DNA from: CAYQDB01 sp964416195
Lineage (GTDB): Bacteria > Zixibacteria > MSB-5A5 > GN15 > FEB-12
Assembly (NCBI GenBank): GCA_964416195.1
Contig: CAYQDB010000006.1
Location: forward strand, 1 to 64,000
DNA: 64,000 bases
Direction: 5' to 3'
Shown: piece after piece, positions 24,805 through 32,959 of the stretch
How the letters are laid out: the number at the start of each line of letters is the position of its first letter
Numbering within the stretch: position 1 is the first letter of the stretch
The notes under the pieces: model-generated
Databases searched by the model: none
The model's input: only the letters and a program-made list of their open reading frames with translations
What the model was told of the DNA's origin: nothing
Made by a program: the position numbers and the translations under genes

Positions 24805-27093
24805 GTGGGGCTTTTGACCTACTTTCTTTTCATCCTGAACGTACAGGTTTCCGCTCAATCAGTTACTAAATTAAAAGGATGCGTTTACAACGCCGATGAC
24901 GGGAGCCCTGTTGTCCAGGCGAAAATTGAGCTGCAAGAGACAGACTATCAGACAATAACAGACAACTTCGGCAGGTTTTGTTTCGATAATATTCCTCCCG
25001 CCACATATCATTTGAAAATCACTGCTGTTGGCTACGTTGAGCATCTTGTCGAACAGATTCATCTTGTTGAGGATGTGACTCGCCAGATCGCGGTTCCGTT
25101 GGAAAAGAAGACGTATCCGCTTGAGGGGATTACTGTTGTCGGTAAGTATCAGCTGTTGCAAAGCAACAAGGCGACGGTAATTGAGCGCGAGCAGATAAAA
25201 GAACTCCATCCTCGCGACGTCTCCGAACTCCTCGAGTCGGTCCCGGGTGTTTTTGTGCAACGAACCGGCGGAGCTACGGGTCAGGCGCAGGTCCGAATCC
25301 GGGGAGCTGATCCTAAGCATGTGCTGGTGTTAGTCGACGGTCAGAAAATCAACTCTTCAGGGAGTGGTATCGCCGATCTGAATACGGTCCCCATTGAGAT
25401 GGTCGAACGGGTTGAAATTCACAAAGGAGGCTCCTCGGCTGAGTTCGGCCCCGATGCGCTCGGTGGAGTAATAAATATCATAACCCACCAACAAGCGATC
25501 ACGCATAATCTACTCGTTCAGACCGATGTGAGAAGGGGAAAATGGAGGTCCAGCACGTACAATCTATCAGCATCCAACCTCATCAGCGTCGACAATCTGT
25601 CAACAAGGTTTACTTACACCTCCCGACAGTCGGACGGTAATTTCGATTTTCGCTATACGGTTCAGCCGCGAAACAAGGTCTACGAAGGGACCCGCATTAA
25701 CAACTTTACAGATTCATATAACTACTTTGGTTCGGGCATTTACCAGTTTGCCCCTCAATCCAAATTGAAGCTTTCCGGTCAGGTATTCAAGGCGAAAAAA
25801 GGCTTGCCGGATCGGGCCTCAAAACAGAATGCTCATGCTTTCATGGAAGACAGGCGGAAGCTCATTACGGCGCGATACGAACTTGAGCATAAGCGAAAAG
25901 TTCGCTGGGAGGCGCAGTTGGGGTTTTCCCGATTTGAACAATACTTCTGGGATCTAGCCAACACGTCAGTGGCAAACCGCTTTGAGTCTCGACACACTAA
26001 CGATATTTTTACACTTCAGCTTGCCAATGTTCTCCGTCCTTGGCAAAACAACGAGGCTCGCTTTGGTTTTCAGTTTTCGCGAGACATCCTCTATCACACC
26101 GACTACCTTCGACCGCAGTTGAGCATGGGTAAAACAGTGCGCGACGGCTATGCTGCTTTTGTCATAGGTAAACAACGTGTCGGACTACCCGCCTATGCCT
26201 TCTTCGACGATGCCTCAGTGGATTTTGCCCTGCGTTTTGACAAAGCCAAGACCAGCAAGGACTCGACCTCCTGGCAGGACCCGGGCAAATCGCATTCGGT
26301 CGAGCAGTGGTCGCCCAAAGTTGGGGCTACATTATCAAAAGGCGAGAAAATCATACTAATTCTTCGTGTCAACTACGGCAAGTCGTTTCACCTGCCTTCG
26401 ATCAATGCTTTGTTCTGGAAAGGTGATGTACGCTCGCGCGGTAACCCGAATCTGAGGTCGGAAAGAGCCGAGCACTCGGAGGCTGGTGTGGAGCTCACCG
26501 GTTCCCTCGGAATCCTGAGCTTCAGCGGGAGCCTGACCTATTTTCACTCCTATGTGAGCGACCTAGTGGTGTGGCAAGCGGGCTATGGTGGGGTGTGGAG
26601 TCCGGTGAATCTCGAATCAGCGCTCACCACAGGGCATGAAGAATACGTTACTCTCGCTTTCTTCGACAAGGCGGTAGAAATACAGTATCAAAACACAATT
26701 ACCACTACCCAAAACAAAGTCGCCGATCACAATTCCTACAACAAGCGGCTTACTTTTACTCCTCATTACATTACCGCCGTGACAACGCGGCTGAAGCATC
26801 GCTGGAGGCAGTGCCTTTTTTACGTTTCGTACGCCGTCAGGATGGTGGATAGACGGTACGCCCTTCCAAGCAATACAAAGTGGTATGATGCCTATCGCAT
26901 CGACGACCTTAGTCTCGGTTTCAAGGCGGATTTTTCAAAGTGGTGGCATTTCGCCTTCGATTTCAGAACATACAATCTGAATGATGAAGATTATATCCTT
27001 CTGACCCACTATCCGATGCCCGGTCATGAATGGGACATAGGCGTGCAGCTGTCGTACGGGTTGGAGGAGAAAGGCAGTGATAAGAAACGATAG
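24805..27093 (+). CDS. btuB: TonB-dependent outer-membrane receptor, probably for cobalamin (BtuB-like)
   Basis: About 762 aa. After a signal peptide (GLLTYFLFILNVQVSA) comes a carboxypeptidase-regulatory-like domain at about residues 20-100 (KGCVYNADDGSPVVQAKIEL), then the plug (LHPRDVSELLESVPGVFVQRTGG ... VRIRGADPKHVLVLVDGQKI ... GPDALGGVINIITH) and a 22-strand type barrel. The cobalamin riboswitch upstream gives the substrate. The GTG at 24805 is chosen because upstream in-frame codons run through the riboswitch terminator and a repeat hairpin. It has no clear ribosome-binding site, so the exact start is uncertain. A propeller gene follows after 68 nt and is probably co-transcribed. Confidence 0.85.
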   Translation: MGLLTYFLFILNVQVSAQSVTKLKGCVYNADDGSPVVQAKIELQETDYQTITDNFGRFCFDNIPPATYHLKITAVGYVEHLVEQIHLVEDVTRQIAVPLEKKTYPLEGITVVGKYQLLQSNKATVIEREQIKELHPRDVSELLESVPGVFVQRTGGATGQAQVRIRGADPKHVLVLVDGQKINSSGSGIADLNTVPIEMVERVEIHKGGSSAEFGPDALGGVINIITHQQAITHNLLVQTDVRRGKWRSSTYNLSASNLISVDNLSTRFTYTSRQSDGNFDFRYTVQPRNKVYEGTRINNFTDSYNYFGSGIYQFAPQSKLKLSGQVFKAKKGLPDRASKQNAHAFMEDRRKLITARYELEHKRKVRWEAQLGFSRFEQYFWDLANTSVANRFESRHTNDIFTLQLANVLRPWQNNEARFGFQFSRDILYHTDYLRPQLSMGKTVRDGYAAFVIGKQRVGLPAYAFFDDASVDFALRFDKAKTSKDSTSWQDPGKSHSVEQWSPKVGATLSKGEKIILILRVNYGKSFHLPSINALFWKGDVRSRGNPNLRSERAEHSEAGVELTGSLGILSFSGSLTYFHSYVSDLVVWQAGYGGVWSPVNLESALTTGHEEYVTLAFFDKAVEIQYQNTITTTQNKVADHNSYNKRLTFTPHYITAVTTRLKHRWRQCLFYVSYAVRMVDRRYALPSNTKWYDAYRIDDLSLGFKADFSKWWHFAFDFRTYNLNDEDYILLTHYPMPGHEWDIGVQLSYGLEEKGSDKKR

Positions 27094-27161
27094 CTCCTTT
27101 GTAAGTGAACCTTTATCAAGTGAAAAACATTTCAACAATCAATGGAGAAAAGGATCAAACC

Positions 27162-28382
27162 ATGTTTCGTGTTATATTAAAAGTATTGTTACTTGTCCTG
27201 CTGAACACCGCTGTGGTCTCAGCAGTCGACGAGATTGCGTATGTAATCAACACTGTCGGCGAAACCCTGTCCAAGATAAACCTGACTACAGGAGTTGTCA
27301 CTAACGACATACTTCCTCTTGGGTCGGATGTCCTTAGCTATCCTAACCAGATTGTGGTGAGAGATACGCTGGCGTATATAATTGCATCCGGAACTGATGA
27401 GATTCAAATCATCAATTTGAATACGGAAACTACCGTTGATTTCATCAACACCGGTGCCGATTCCAACCCCTTCTGGATGACCTTTTTGAATGACAGGTAT
27501 TGTTACGTCACGAATATGATGAACAACAGCGTAGCCAAAGTGGATGTCATTAATAGAACAGTTGTTAGTGAAGATTCCGTTGGTCTCAGCCCGGAGGGAA
27601 TTATCATTGCTGATTTCAAGGCCTACATTGCTATAACCGCCTTTGACTTTAATGATTACACCTATGGGCAAGGGAAGGTGGTCGTCTATGATACGCAAGG
27701 CGATACCGTGCTGTCCGAAGTGAATGTTGGGAAGAATCCGCAGTACCTGGCGAGAGACATGTCCGGACGGATACATGTCATTTGCACCGGCGATTATTGG
27801 TCCTCGTTTGGAATGATATATATCATTGATCCCGGCTCTGATACGGTTCTCGACAGCTTCTCGATTGGCGGGTCGCCTGGCCAGTTGACGGTAGCTCCGG
27901 ACGACATTGCCTATCTTGCAGCCGGCGGCTGGGTCACAGATGGTTACATATATTCATACAATGCTGCTACGGTAGAGGTGTATCATGGTGCCTCCAATCC
28001 AATTCTTGTTGATTCGGGTTGTGCAATGGTTGTTGCTTATCAAGACTCAACTATCTACGAGGGCAATTTCAAGGACTATGTGGTGCAAATGGACTCGGCG
28101 GGTTTTCCGCTTACAAGCTATGTCGCCGGCGACGGGCCTACCCATCTCGATTTCAACTACCAGCCGGGGGACTTCGATGGCGACTTCAGTGTGAACATTG
28201 CTGATATTACGGCCTTGGTCGATTGGATGTTTAGGGGTGGTCCGTTCCCCCTCTATCCGTTCTGGCGGGGTAATATGGATGGCAATTACCAGTATAACAT
28301 TGCTGACGTTACCTATCTGGTGGTGTACCTTTTTCAGGACGGGCCTGCCCCTCAGGTTGGTCCTACCTGGATCCGCCCGTAG
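27162..28382 (+). CDS. Secreted YVTN beta-propeller with C-terminal dockerin; candidate cobalamin-binding partner of BtuB
   Basis: A 406-aa exported protein (signal MFRVILKVLLLVLLNTAVVSA, no lipobox). Residues 25-340 hold repeated YVTN/YncE-like blades (AYVINTVGETLSKINLTTG, IQIINLNTETTVDFINTG, VVVYDTQGDTVLSEVNVG, IYIIDPGSDTVLDSFSIGG). The last 60 residues are a dockerin with two repeats (GDFDGDFSVNIADITALVDW and GNMDGNYQYNIADVTYLVVYL). The ATG at 27162 has AGGA upstream and exposes the signal peptide. The longer start at 27105 does not. In Bacteroides a YncE-like lipoprotein, BtuG, sits on BtuB and captures B12. Gene order and fold suggest the same role here, with a dockerin in place of the lipid anchor. 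This is inference. Confidence 0.82.
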   Translation: MFRVILKVLLLVLLNTAVVSAVDEIAYVINTVGETLSKINLTTGVVTNDILPLGSDVLSYPNQIVVRDTLAYIIASGTDEIQIINLNTETTVDFINTGADSNPFWMTFLNDRYCYVTNMMNNSVAKVDVINRTVVSEDSVGLSPEGIIIADFKAYIAITAFDFNDYTYGQGKVVVYDTQGDTVLSEVNVGKNPQYLARDMSGRIHVICTGDYWSSFGMIYIIDPGSDTVLDSFSIGGSPGQLTVAPDDIAYLAAGGWVTDGYIYSYNAATVEVYHGASNPILVDSGCAMVVAYQDSTIYEGNFKDYVVQMDSAGFPLTSYVAGDGPTHLDFNYQPGDFDGDFSVNIADITALVDWMFRGGPFPLYPFWRGNMDGNYQYNIADVTYLVVYLFQDGPAPQVGPTWIRP

Positions 28383-28444
28383 CGGTACAGTTGATAGCGG
28401 TTAGGAATCGCAGCAGGCAGTTTCTTATGATGACACGGTTATTC

Positions 28445-28462
28445 CTGCTGTAGCAGCTTTTT
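28445..28462 (+). terminator. Weak terminator after the btuB-propeller unit
   Basis: CTGC-TGTA-GCAG followed by CTTTTT. A longer alternative pairs CAGCAGG (28411-28417) with CCTGCTG (28444-28450). Confidence 0.4.
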
Positions 28463-28550
28463 GGGAACTGCGCTCGGTCAAACCTGTTTTGTAAGCTGGG
28501 GCAGGTGGGTGGCTCCTTGCGGTATATGTGAAAAATGGCACATTTTTCCA

Positions 28551-28578
28551 TTGACTTTTAAGTGATTCTGTATATAAT
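28551..28578 (+). promoter_or_regulatory. Sigma-70 type promoter
   Basis: TTGACT (28551-28556), a 16-nt spacer and a perfect TATAAT (28573-28578). It starts transcription about 50 nt before the STAS-like gene. Confidence 0.7.
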
Positions 28579-28637
28579 AAAGAGATTCTATTACCTATAG
28601 TAGCCACTCTTAAAACGTTAGTATCTATGGAAGCAGC

Positions 28638-29060
28638 ATGAGCGGATGGCACTTGGAATATTCGATTGATGTCGATCGTGAGACTCGTATTGTCTATGAG
28701 AAGATCTTCGGAGTCTGGCGAGTCAGCACGGCTCAGAACTTCGTAAAGGACTATGAGGTTGAGGTAGCCACGCTGATCAAGAAGCCCTGGGTGCGGTTAT
28801 GTGACTTGACCAACTGGAAAACATCGTATCCGGAAGTCATTGATATTATCGGCGAGCACTTAGTCTGGTGCAAGAAGCATAAGATGGTCTGGTCGGTAAA
28901 TATCATCAACAACCCGGTGACTTACGGCCAGCTTCAGCGCATGTTTGATAAAGGAGGTACAAGGGAAATATCGAAAACCTTTCGTACCCGCACCGAGGCT
29001 GAACATTTTCTGCGTGAGCAAGGTTTCGGGTTACGACCTTCAACTACACCCTGGGGATAG
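28638..29060 (+). CDS. SpoIIAA/STAS-like domain protein
   Basis: A 140-aa soluble protein (MSGWHLEYSIDVDRETRIVYEKIFGVWRV ... FVKDYEVEVATLIKKPWVRLCDLTNWKTSYPEVIDIIGEHLVWCKKH ... NPVTYGQLQRMFDKGG ... FRTRTEAEHFLREQGF). The alternating strand-helix pattern and the ending match stand-alone STAS-like (SpoIIAA-like) proteins of unknown function. Phosphorylation or partner switching is possible but not shown. It has its own promoter and converges on the S9 peptidase gene. Confidence 0.6.
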   Translation: MSGWHLEYSIDVDRETRIVYEKIFGVWRVSTAQNFVKDYEVEVATLIKKPWVRLCDLTNWKTSYPEVIDIIGEHLVWCKKHKMVWSVNIINNPVTYGQLQRMFDKGGTREISKTFRTRTEAEHFLREQGFGLRPSTTPWG

Positions 29061-29146
29061 CATAATCCCGCCGTTACACTGACTTGTGCCATGGTACAGA
29101 GGCACTGCAACAATTAGGATTTCTGAGTCTTTCTCGGTATACCTCC

Positions 29147-31168
29147 CTATTTTTTCAGATACCTCCGGAACCATTTCTCTATCCACTCAAGGCGAGCAAG
29201 ACGCCGGTCGGGTCGTCCGTGGCGTGACAGGCCGTGCGGCTCACCGGGGAAACGGACCATCTCGACTTTTTTCTTCAACACCTTTAGTTTCACGAACATT
29301 TGCTCCGCCTGTTCAATATTGCAGCGCAAATCATTCTCGCTGTGAATAATTAACACCGGCGTGCGGACGTTTTTGAAATAGGTTATGGGAGAGCACTTTT
29401 CATAGTTTTCGGCGTTTGTCCATGGCCAACCGTCAAACTCACGTCTAAAGCCGAACCCAAAATCTGACGAGCCGACGAAGGATTTTAGATCGACCACCGA
29501 GCGCTGCGTCACCGCTGCGGCAAAGCGGTTGGTGTGGCCGATAATCCAGTTGGTCATGTACCCTCCGTACGAGCCGCCGGTAACACCGATCTTCTTTGGA
29601 TTGACAAACTTCCGCTTTCCCAGGTAATCGGCAGCGGCCATGCAATCCTTGTAATCCAGGTCCCCCCATCCGCCGGCAATCGCCTCGACCCAGGTCTCAC
29701 CACGCCCGGCGCCGCCACGCGGATTGGTGTAGAAGATGACATATCCCTTTGCGGCCAGATACTGCATTTCGTGCATGAAGGTGTAGGCATACTGCACCTG
29801 CGGACCGCCATGGATCTCAAGAATGGCCGCGTACTTTCTGGTCTGTTTGAAATGTGGTGGAAGGAGAAGCCAGCCCTGGACCTCAGTGCCGTCAAATGAT
29901 TTGAACGTCACGTCACGAGTTTTTCCCAGTTGGACTTCCGTGCGCAGGAACTTATTCAGGTCGGTATGTTTGACTGCCTTTGTTTCTGCTCCATAAGAAG
30001 TCGGGCAGGTCATAATGTCGCCAGGGTTGTTGAGTTCGGCATAGATGAGGGCGGCGGTTTTAGTCTTACCGTTTAGTGAGAGTCCTTTGATGTGGCACTT
30101 GCCCTTGAAAACACGAGTCGGTTTGCCTCCTGACGAGGGGACATAGTACAGGTTTGTTGCCCCCATATCGGAAGAGAGAAAGTAGATTCTCTTCCCATCT
30201 GCTGACCAGAAAAGGAGCGACCCAAAGTGGGCGTCACTGGTATCTGTGATGGATTGGTCGAGCGCCATCCGGTCAAAGCCCACCATCAGGTCTTTAGCCC
30301 TGGGCCTGCCGGTGATGCCTACTTTCCAGACATGAAAATTAGTTACCCACCCAATATCATCCGGCTTGTCATGCCCGATATAAACAACTGATTTGCTGTC
30401 GGGAGAAAAAGCTGTACCGAAGATTGGTCCCGGTGGCGTAGGGACGCATTTTTCCCTGCCACCGTTGAAGGGAACAAGGAAGAGATCGTCCCTCAGATTA
30501 TCAAGGTCGGGGTCCTTGGCACGGTTGGACACATAAGCAATCCACTGCCCGTTGGGAGAGACGGAGGCGAAGAGGTTGTCACGCTTGCCTTTCGTGATCC
30601 GGCGCAGGTCGCCGCTTTGTATGTCAAGGCTGTAGACCTGAAAGAGGTCTTTAGGCAAATACCCTTCTCCGTCAAGACGGTACCACAGACGCGTGACGTG
30701 CCGATAAACCGGCGGCTTTTTTTTCTTTTTCTCATCCTTGATGTAATGCGAGTCGTTATACCGCAGGCAGAATACGAGGTGTTTTCCATCGGGAGTCCAC
30801 TGGAGGTTCTGTACCGCGCCGTCCAGTTCAATTACCTGCTTCTCTGCTCCTCCAGAAGACGGGATTACGTAAACGCCGAGCTTTTTATCCCGCGTGGAGA
30901 GAAAGGCCAACTGCTTTTCATCGGGCGACCAGACCGGCTGACTGTCCTGGTAGGGGCCGTGCGTAAACTGTTGCTCTTGCCGAGAAACGGTGTCGTACAC
31001 AAACAGGTTGGTATAGTACTTGTTTTCTTTCTTGTCTATGCGCTCGAGGGTGAAGGCGATTCCTTTTTCATCGGGCGAGAGCGCAATTGAGGTCGGAATC
31101 CTAAGCTTGAAAAGGTCTTCCGCCGTTATCGAGCACCTCTTGGAAACTTTTCGGGTTGTTTTTGGCAT
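29147..31168 (-). CDS. S9 family peptidase (acylaminoacyl/dipeptidyl peptidase type)
   Basis: A 673-aa prolyl-oligopeptidase-family serine peptidase. The N-terminal 380 residues form a TolB/PD40-like propeller (SPDEKGIAF, WSPDEKQLAF, SPNGQWIAY, SPDSKSVVY). The C-terminal alpha/beta hydrolase has Ser533 in GGSYGGYM, Asp613 in IIHSENDLRC and His645 in PGEPHGLSRH. It lacks an N-terminal signal peptide, suggesting cytoplasmic breakdown of oligopeptides. A GGAAGAA site precedes the ATG. It has no obvious operon partner. Confidence 0.93.
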   Translation of the reverse strand: MPKTTRKVSKRCSITAEDLFKLRIPTSIALSPDEKGIAFTLERIDKKENKYYTNLFVYDTVSRQEQQFTHGPYQDSQPVWSPDEKQLAFLSTRDKKLGVYVIPSSGGAEKQVIELDGAVQNLQWTPDGKHLVFCLRYNDSHYIKDEKKKKKPPVYRHVTRLWYRLDGEGYLPKDLFQVYSLDIQSGDLRRITKGKRDNLFASVSPNGQWIAYVSNRAKDPDLDNLRDDLFLVPFNGGREKCVPTPPGPIFGTAFSPDSKSVVYIGHDKPDDIGWVTNFHVWKVGITGRPRAKDLMVGFDRMALDQSITDTSDAHFGSLLFWSADGKRIYFLSSDMGATNLYYVPSSGGKPTRVFKGKCHIKGLSLNGKTKTAALIYAELNNPGDIMTCPTSYGAETKAVKHTDLNKFLRTEVQLGKTRDVTFKSFDGTEVQGWLLLPPHFKQTRKYAAILEIHGGPQVQYAYTFMHEMQYLAAKGYVIFYTNPRGGAGRGETWVEAIAGGWGDLDYKDCMAAADYLGKRKFVNPKKIGVTGGSYGGYMTNWIIGHTNRFAAAVTQRSVVDLKSFVGSSDFGFGFRREFDGWPWTNAENYEKCSPITYFKNVRTPVLIIHSENDLRCNIEQAEQMFVKLKVLKKKVEMVRFPGEPHGLSRHGRPDRRLARLEWIEKWFRRYLKK

Positions 31169-31733
31169 ATTTCTTCCATCCTTTAGCTAATAGATCAATT
31201 TACAAGGATAAATAAGGTGCCAGCGAGCCGCAAACAAGTGAAAAATCTCTGCGCCAGGCAAGAGTGGTAAGACGACAATTACATCGATTATAACTTACAG
31301 TGAAAGTCTGTACTACTTTCACTAGGCTGTCAAACTGGCGACAGCAATCGATGCTCGTGTCGCCAATGTTATCGACAGTGACAGTGCCTGCTTGCCGGTG
31401 GTTGAAAAGGTTGTTGCAGCAGCTGAAAAGTTCCACTACAACTGCTGAGGCCAATATCATGTCTGGCTTCATTGTTGACGTGCATTAGTCATTGGCCAAC
31501 ATGCTCTAAAAGAGACTGTCCTATAAGTGGTGTATATGTACAAGCTGCCAGGGACATAATGGGTTGGGTTTGGAAATTTGCTCTGGGTGGGCTTGCATTG
31601 TAAGGGCTGTGTTTCTTCCGGCTCTGGCCTGTCCAAAAAATCCTTGTCGAAGGGATTGGGGGCCGTTATCTTAGTATTTTGTAAAGAGGGTGAGTTGTAA
31701 GGACTTTTAAAATTTGCCAATTGTAGCCCTGAA
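31169..31733. other. Gene-poor divergent region upstream of the sigma factor
   Basis: The 565 nt between the S9 peptidase and the sigma-factor promoter hold no supported gene. A 9-bp inverted repeat AGTGAAAGT / ACTTTCACT (31299-31323) is present. In one forward frame, about 31326-31445 reads like protein (AIDARVANVIDSDSACLPVV ...) but has no start codon or ribosome-binding site, so it may be a gene relic. Confidence 0.35.
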
Positions 31734-31760
31734 GGGAACTTGACGACCGGCTGGAATGTT
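31734..31760 (+). promoter_or_regulatory. ECF (SigR-like) autoregulatory promoter candidate
   Basis: GGGAAC (31734-31739), 18 nt, then GTT (31758-31760). SigR of Streptomyces uses GGGAAT-N18-GTT, and RpoE-type sigma factors use GGAACTT with a similar spacing, which is also present here (GGAACTT-N16-GTTTAGA). It stands just before the ECF sigma gene, as expected for autoregulation. Confidence 0.6.
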
Positions 31761-31816
31761 TAGAAATATATATGGAAGCGGGTTTTGCCGGTCGCCCCGA
31801 TCTGAGGATAGTCCAG

Positions 31817-32404
31817 ATGGTCGACCGTAAAGCTGAAGACTTTCAAAAACGCAAGAGCTTTGATGCGGAAGCACTTCCGCACATGGAGGCTCTCTATCGC
31901 ACCGCGCTTCGGATGACTAAAAACGAAAGTGACGCCGAAGACCTGGTGCAGGAAACATATGTTAAGGCGTACCGATTCTGGAGTCGCTTTGAACCAGGGT
32001 CAAACTGCCGGGCTTGGCTGTTCAAGATCATGACGAACATCTTCATCAACGAGTACCGGTCGAAGGCACGTTCCCCCATGTCGGTTAATGTTGATGAGCT
32101 CGATGACAATTTCCTCTACGGTCAGCTTGCATCCAGGGAAACAGTTACGAATCCCGAGGAACAACTTTTTTCCAAGATTTTCGACGATGATGTTAAAACA
32201 GCTATTGAAAATCTACCGGATGATTTCCGATTGGTGGTAATGTTGTCATTTCTTGAGGGATTCTCGTACCAGGAGATTGCTGATATCATGGATCTACAGT
32301 TGGGAACGGTCAAGTCCCGGCTCCACCGTGGGAGAAAGCTTCTGCAGAAATCGTTGTTGGATTATGCAGTAAGAAACGGTTACGTCAAAGGCGTCACAAA
32401 ATGA
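31817..32404 (+). CDS. ECF RNA polymerase sigma factor, SigR/RpoE-like
   Basis: A 195-aa group 4 sigma factor. Region 2 (ALYRTALRMTKNESDAEDLVQETYVKAYRFW ... RAWLFKIMTNIFINEYRSK) closely resembles SigR-type factors. Region 4 (NLPDDFRLVVMLSFLEGFSYQEIADIMDLQLGTVKSRLHRGRKLL) is a normal helix-turn-helix. The ATG at 31817 has GAGGA 8 nt upstream and gives a leader of about 45 nt from the candidate promoter. The alternative ATG at 31772 would be almost leaderless. Its stop overlaps the anti-sigma ATG (ATGA), so the pair is translationally coupled. The cue is inferred to be thiol-oxidative stress from the partner's cysteine geometry. Confidence 0.92.
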   Translation: MVDRKAEDFQKRKSFDAEALPHMEALYRTALRMTKNESDAEDLVQETYVKAYRFWSRFEPGSNCRAWLFKIMTNIFINEYRSKARSPMSVNVDELDDNFLYGQLASRETVTNPEEQLFSKIFDDDVKTAIENLPDDFRLVVMLSFLEGFSYQEIADIMDLQLGTVKSRLHRGRKLLQKSLLDYAVRNGYVKGVTK

Positions 32405-32673
32405 CCTGTCAGGAGGCGCTGGGCCTGTTGTATGAGGTAATTGATAAGGAAGCTTCCGAAGTCGATGCTAAGGAAGTTGAGAAACACCTTGAACACTGCC
32501 GGGATTGTTTCGAGGTGTATCGCCTGGAAAACGCCATCCAGGACTTTATCAATGAAAAGCTGAAGCATAGCAATCCTGAGCGTAGCTTGGAGACTCTCAA
32601 GTCGAAGGTTCTGGGCAAGCTTGACGAAATCGACGGGCAGGAAACAGAGACGGAGTGTCCCCCTTCCCTGTAG
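32401..32673 (+). CDS. Zinc-binding anti-sigma factor, RsrA-like (ZAS domain)
   Basis: A 90-aa soluble protein with Cys3, His29, Cys33 and Cys36. The H-x3-C-x2-C core is the ZAS/zf-HC2 signature. The 26-residue Cys-to-His spacing equals that of RsrA (Cys11, His37, Cys41, Cys44), where disulfide formation releases zinc and frees SigR. There is no membrane helix, which fits a cytoplasmic redox sensor rather than an envelope-stress anti-sigma. An extra Cys lies near the C-terminus (TECPPSL). It overlaps the sigma gene by 4 nt. Confidence 0.88.
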   Translation: MTCQEALGLLYEVIDKEASEVDAKEVEKHLEHCRDCFEVYRLENAIQDFINEKLKHSNPERSLETLKSKVLGKLDEIDGQETETECPPSL

Positions 32674-32959
32674 AAGGGCCGTTGCCTTTGATAACAACAA
32701 GGTCGCCTCGTTGACAGTCCTATCTGTCGTAAGCGGGCTCGGATGTGATTGTCACCACCACGAACAGACGGCGGCGTTGGTCTTGCTGGCCTTACCCTCG
32801 GCGGATTCTACTCCAATCCTATTCAGTTTAATCTTGCATATGAACGGTCAGTGATTGTTCTTGATTCAACATGTCAACGCGTTTTGGTTGCATTGCCTGT
32901 CGGGAGTTGTCGACGGCGGGCCATCGGTTGGCAAGATTGTGTAGGGGGTATAGAAAGAG
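32674..32959. other. Intergenic region with possible propeller-blade relic
   Basis: The 286 nt hold no supported gene. One forward frame (about 32815-32910) reads NLAYERSVIVLDSTCQRVLVALPVG, which resembles a YVTN blade. It lacks a start codon and a ribosome-binding site and may be a decayed fragment. Confidence 0.3.

Noticed and set aside
31300..31488. 62-codon forward frame overlapping the AGTGAAAGT inverted repeat
   Set aside because: No ribosome-binding site, low-complexity content, and the protein-like frame in the same stretch is a different one.
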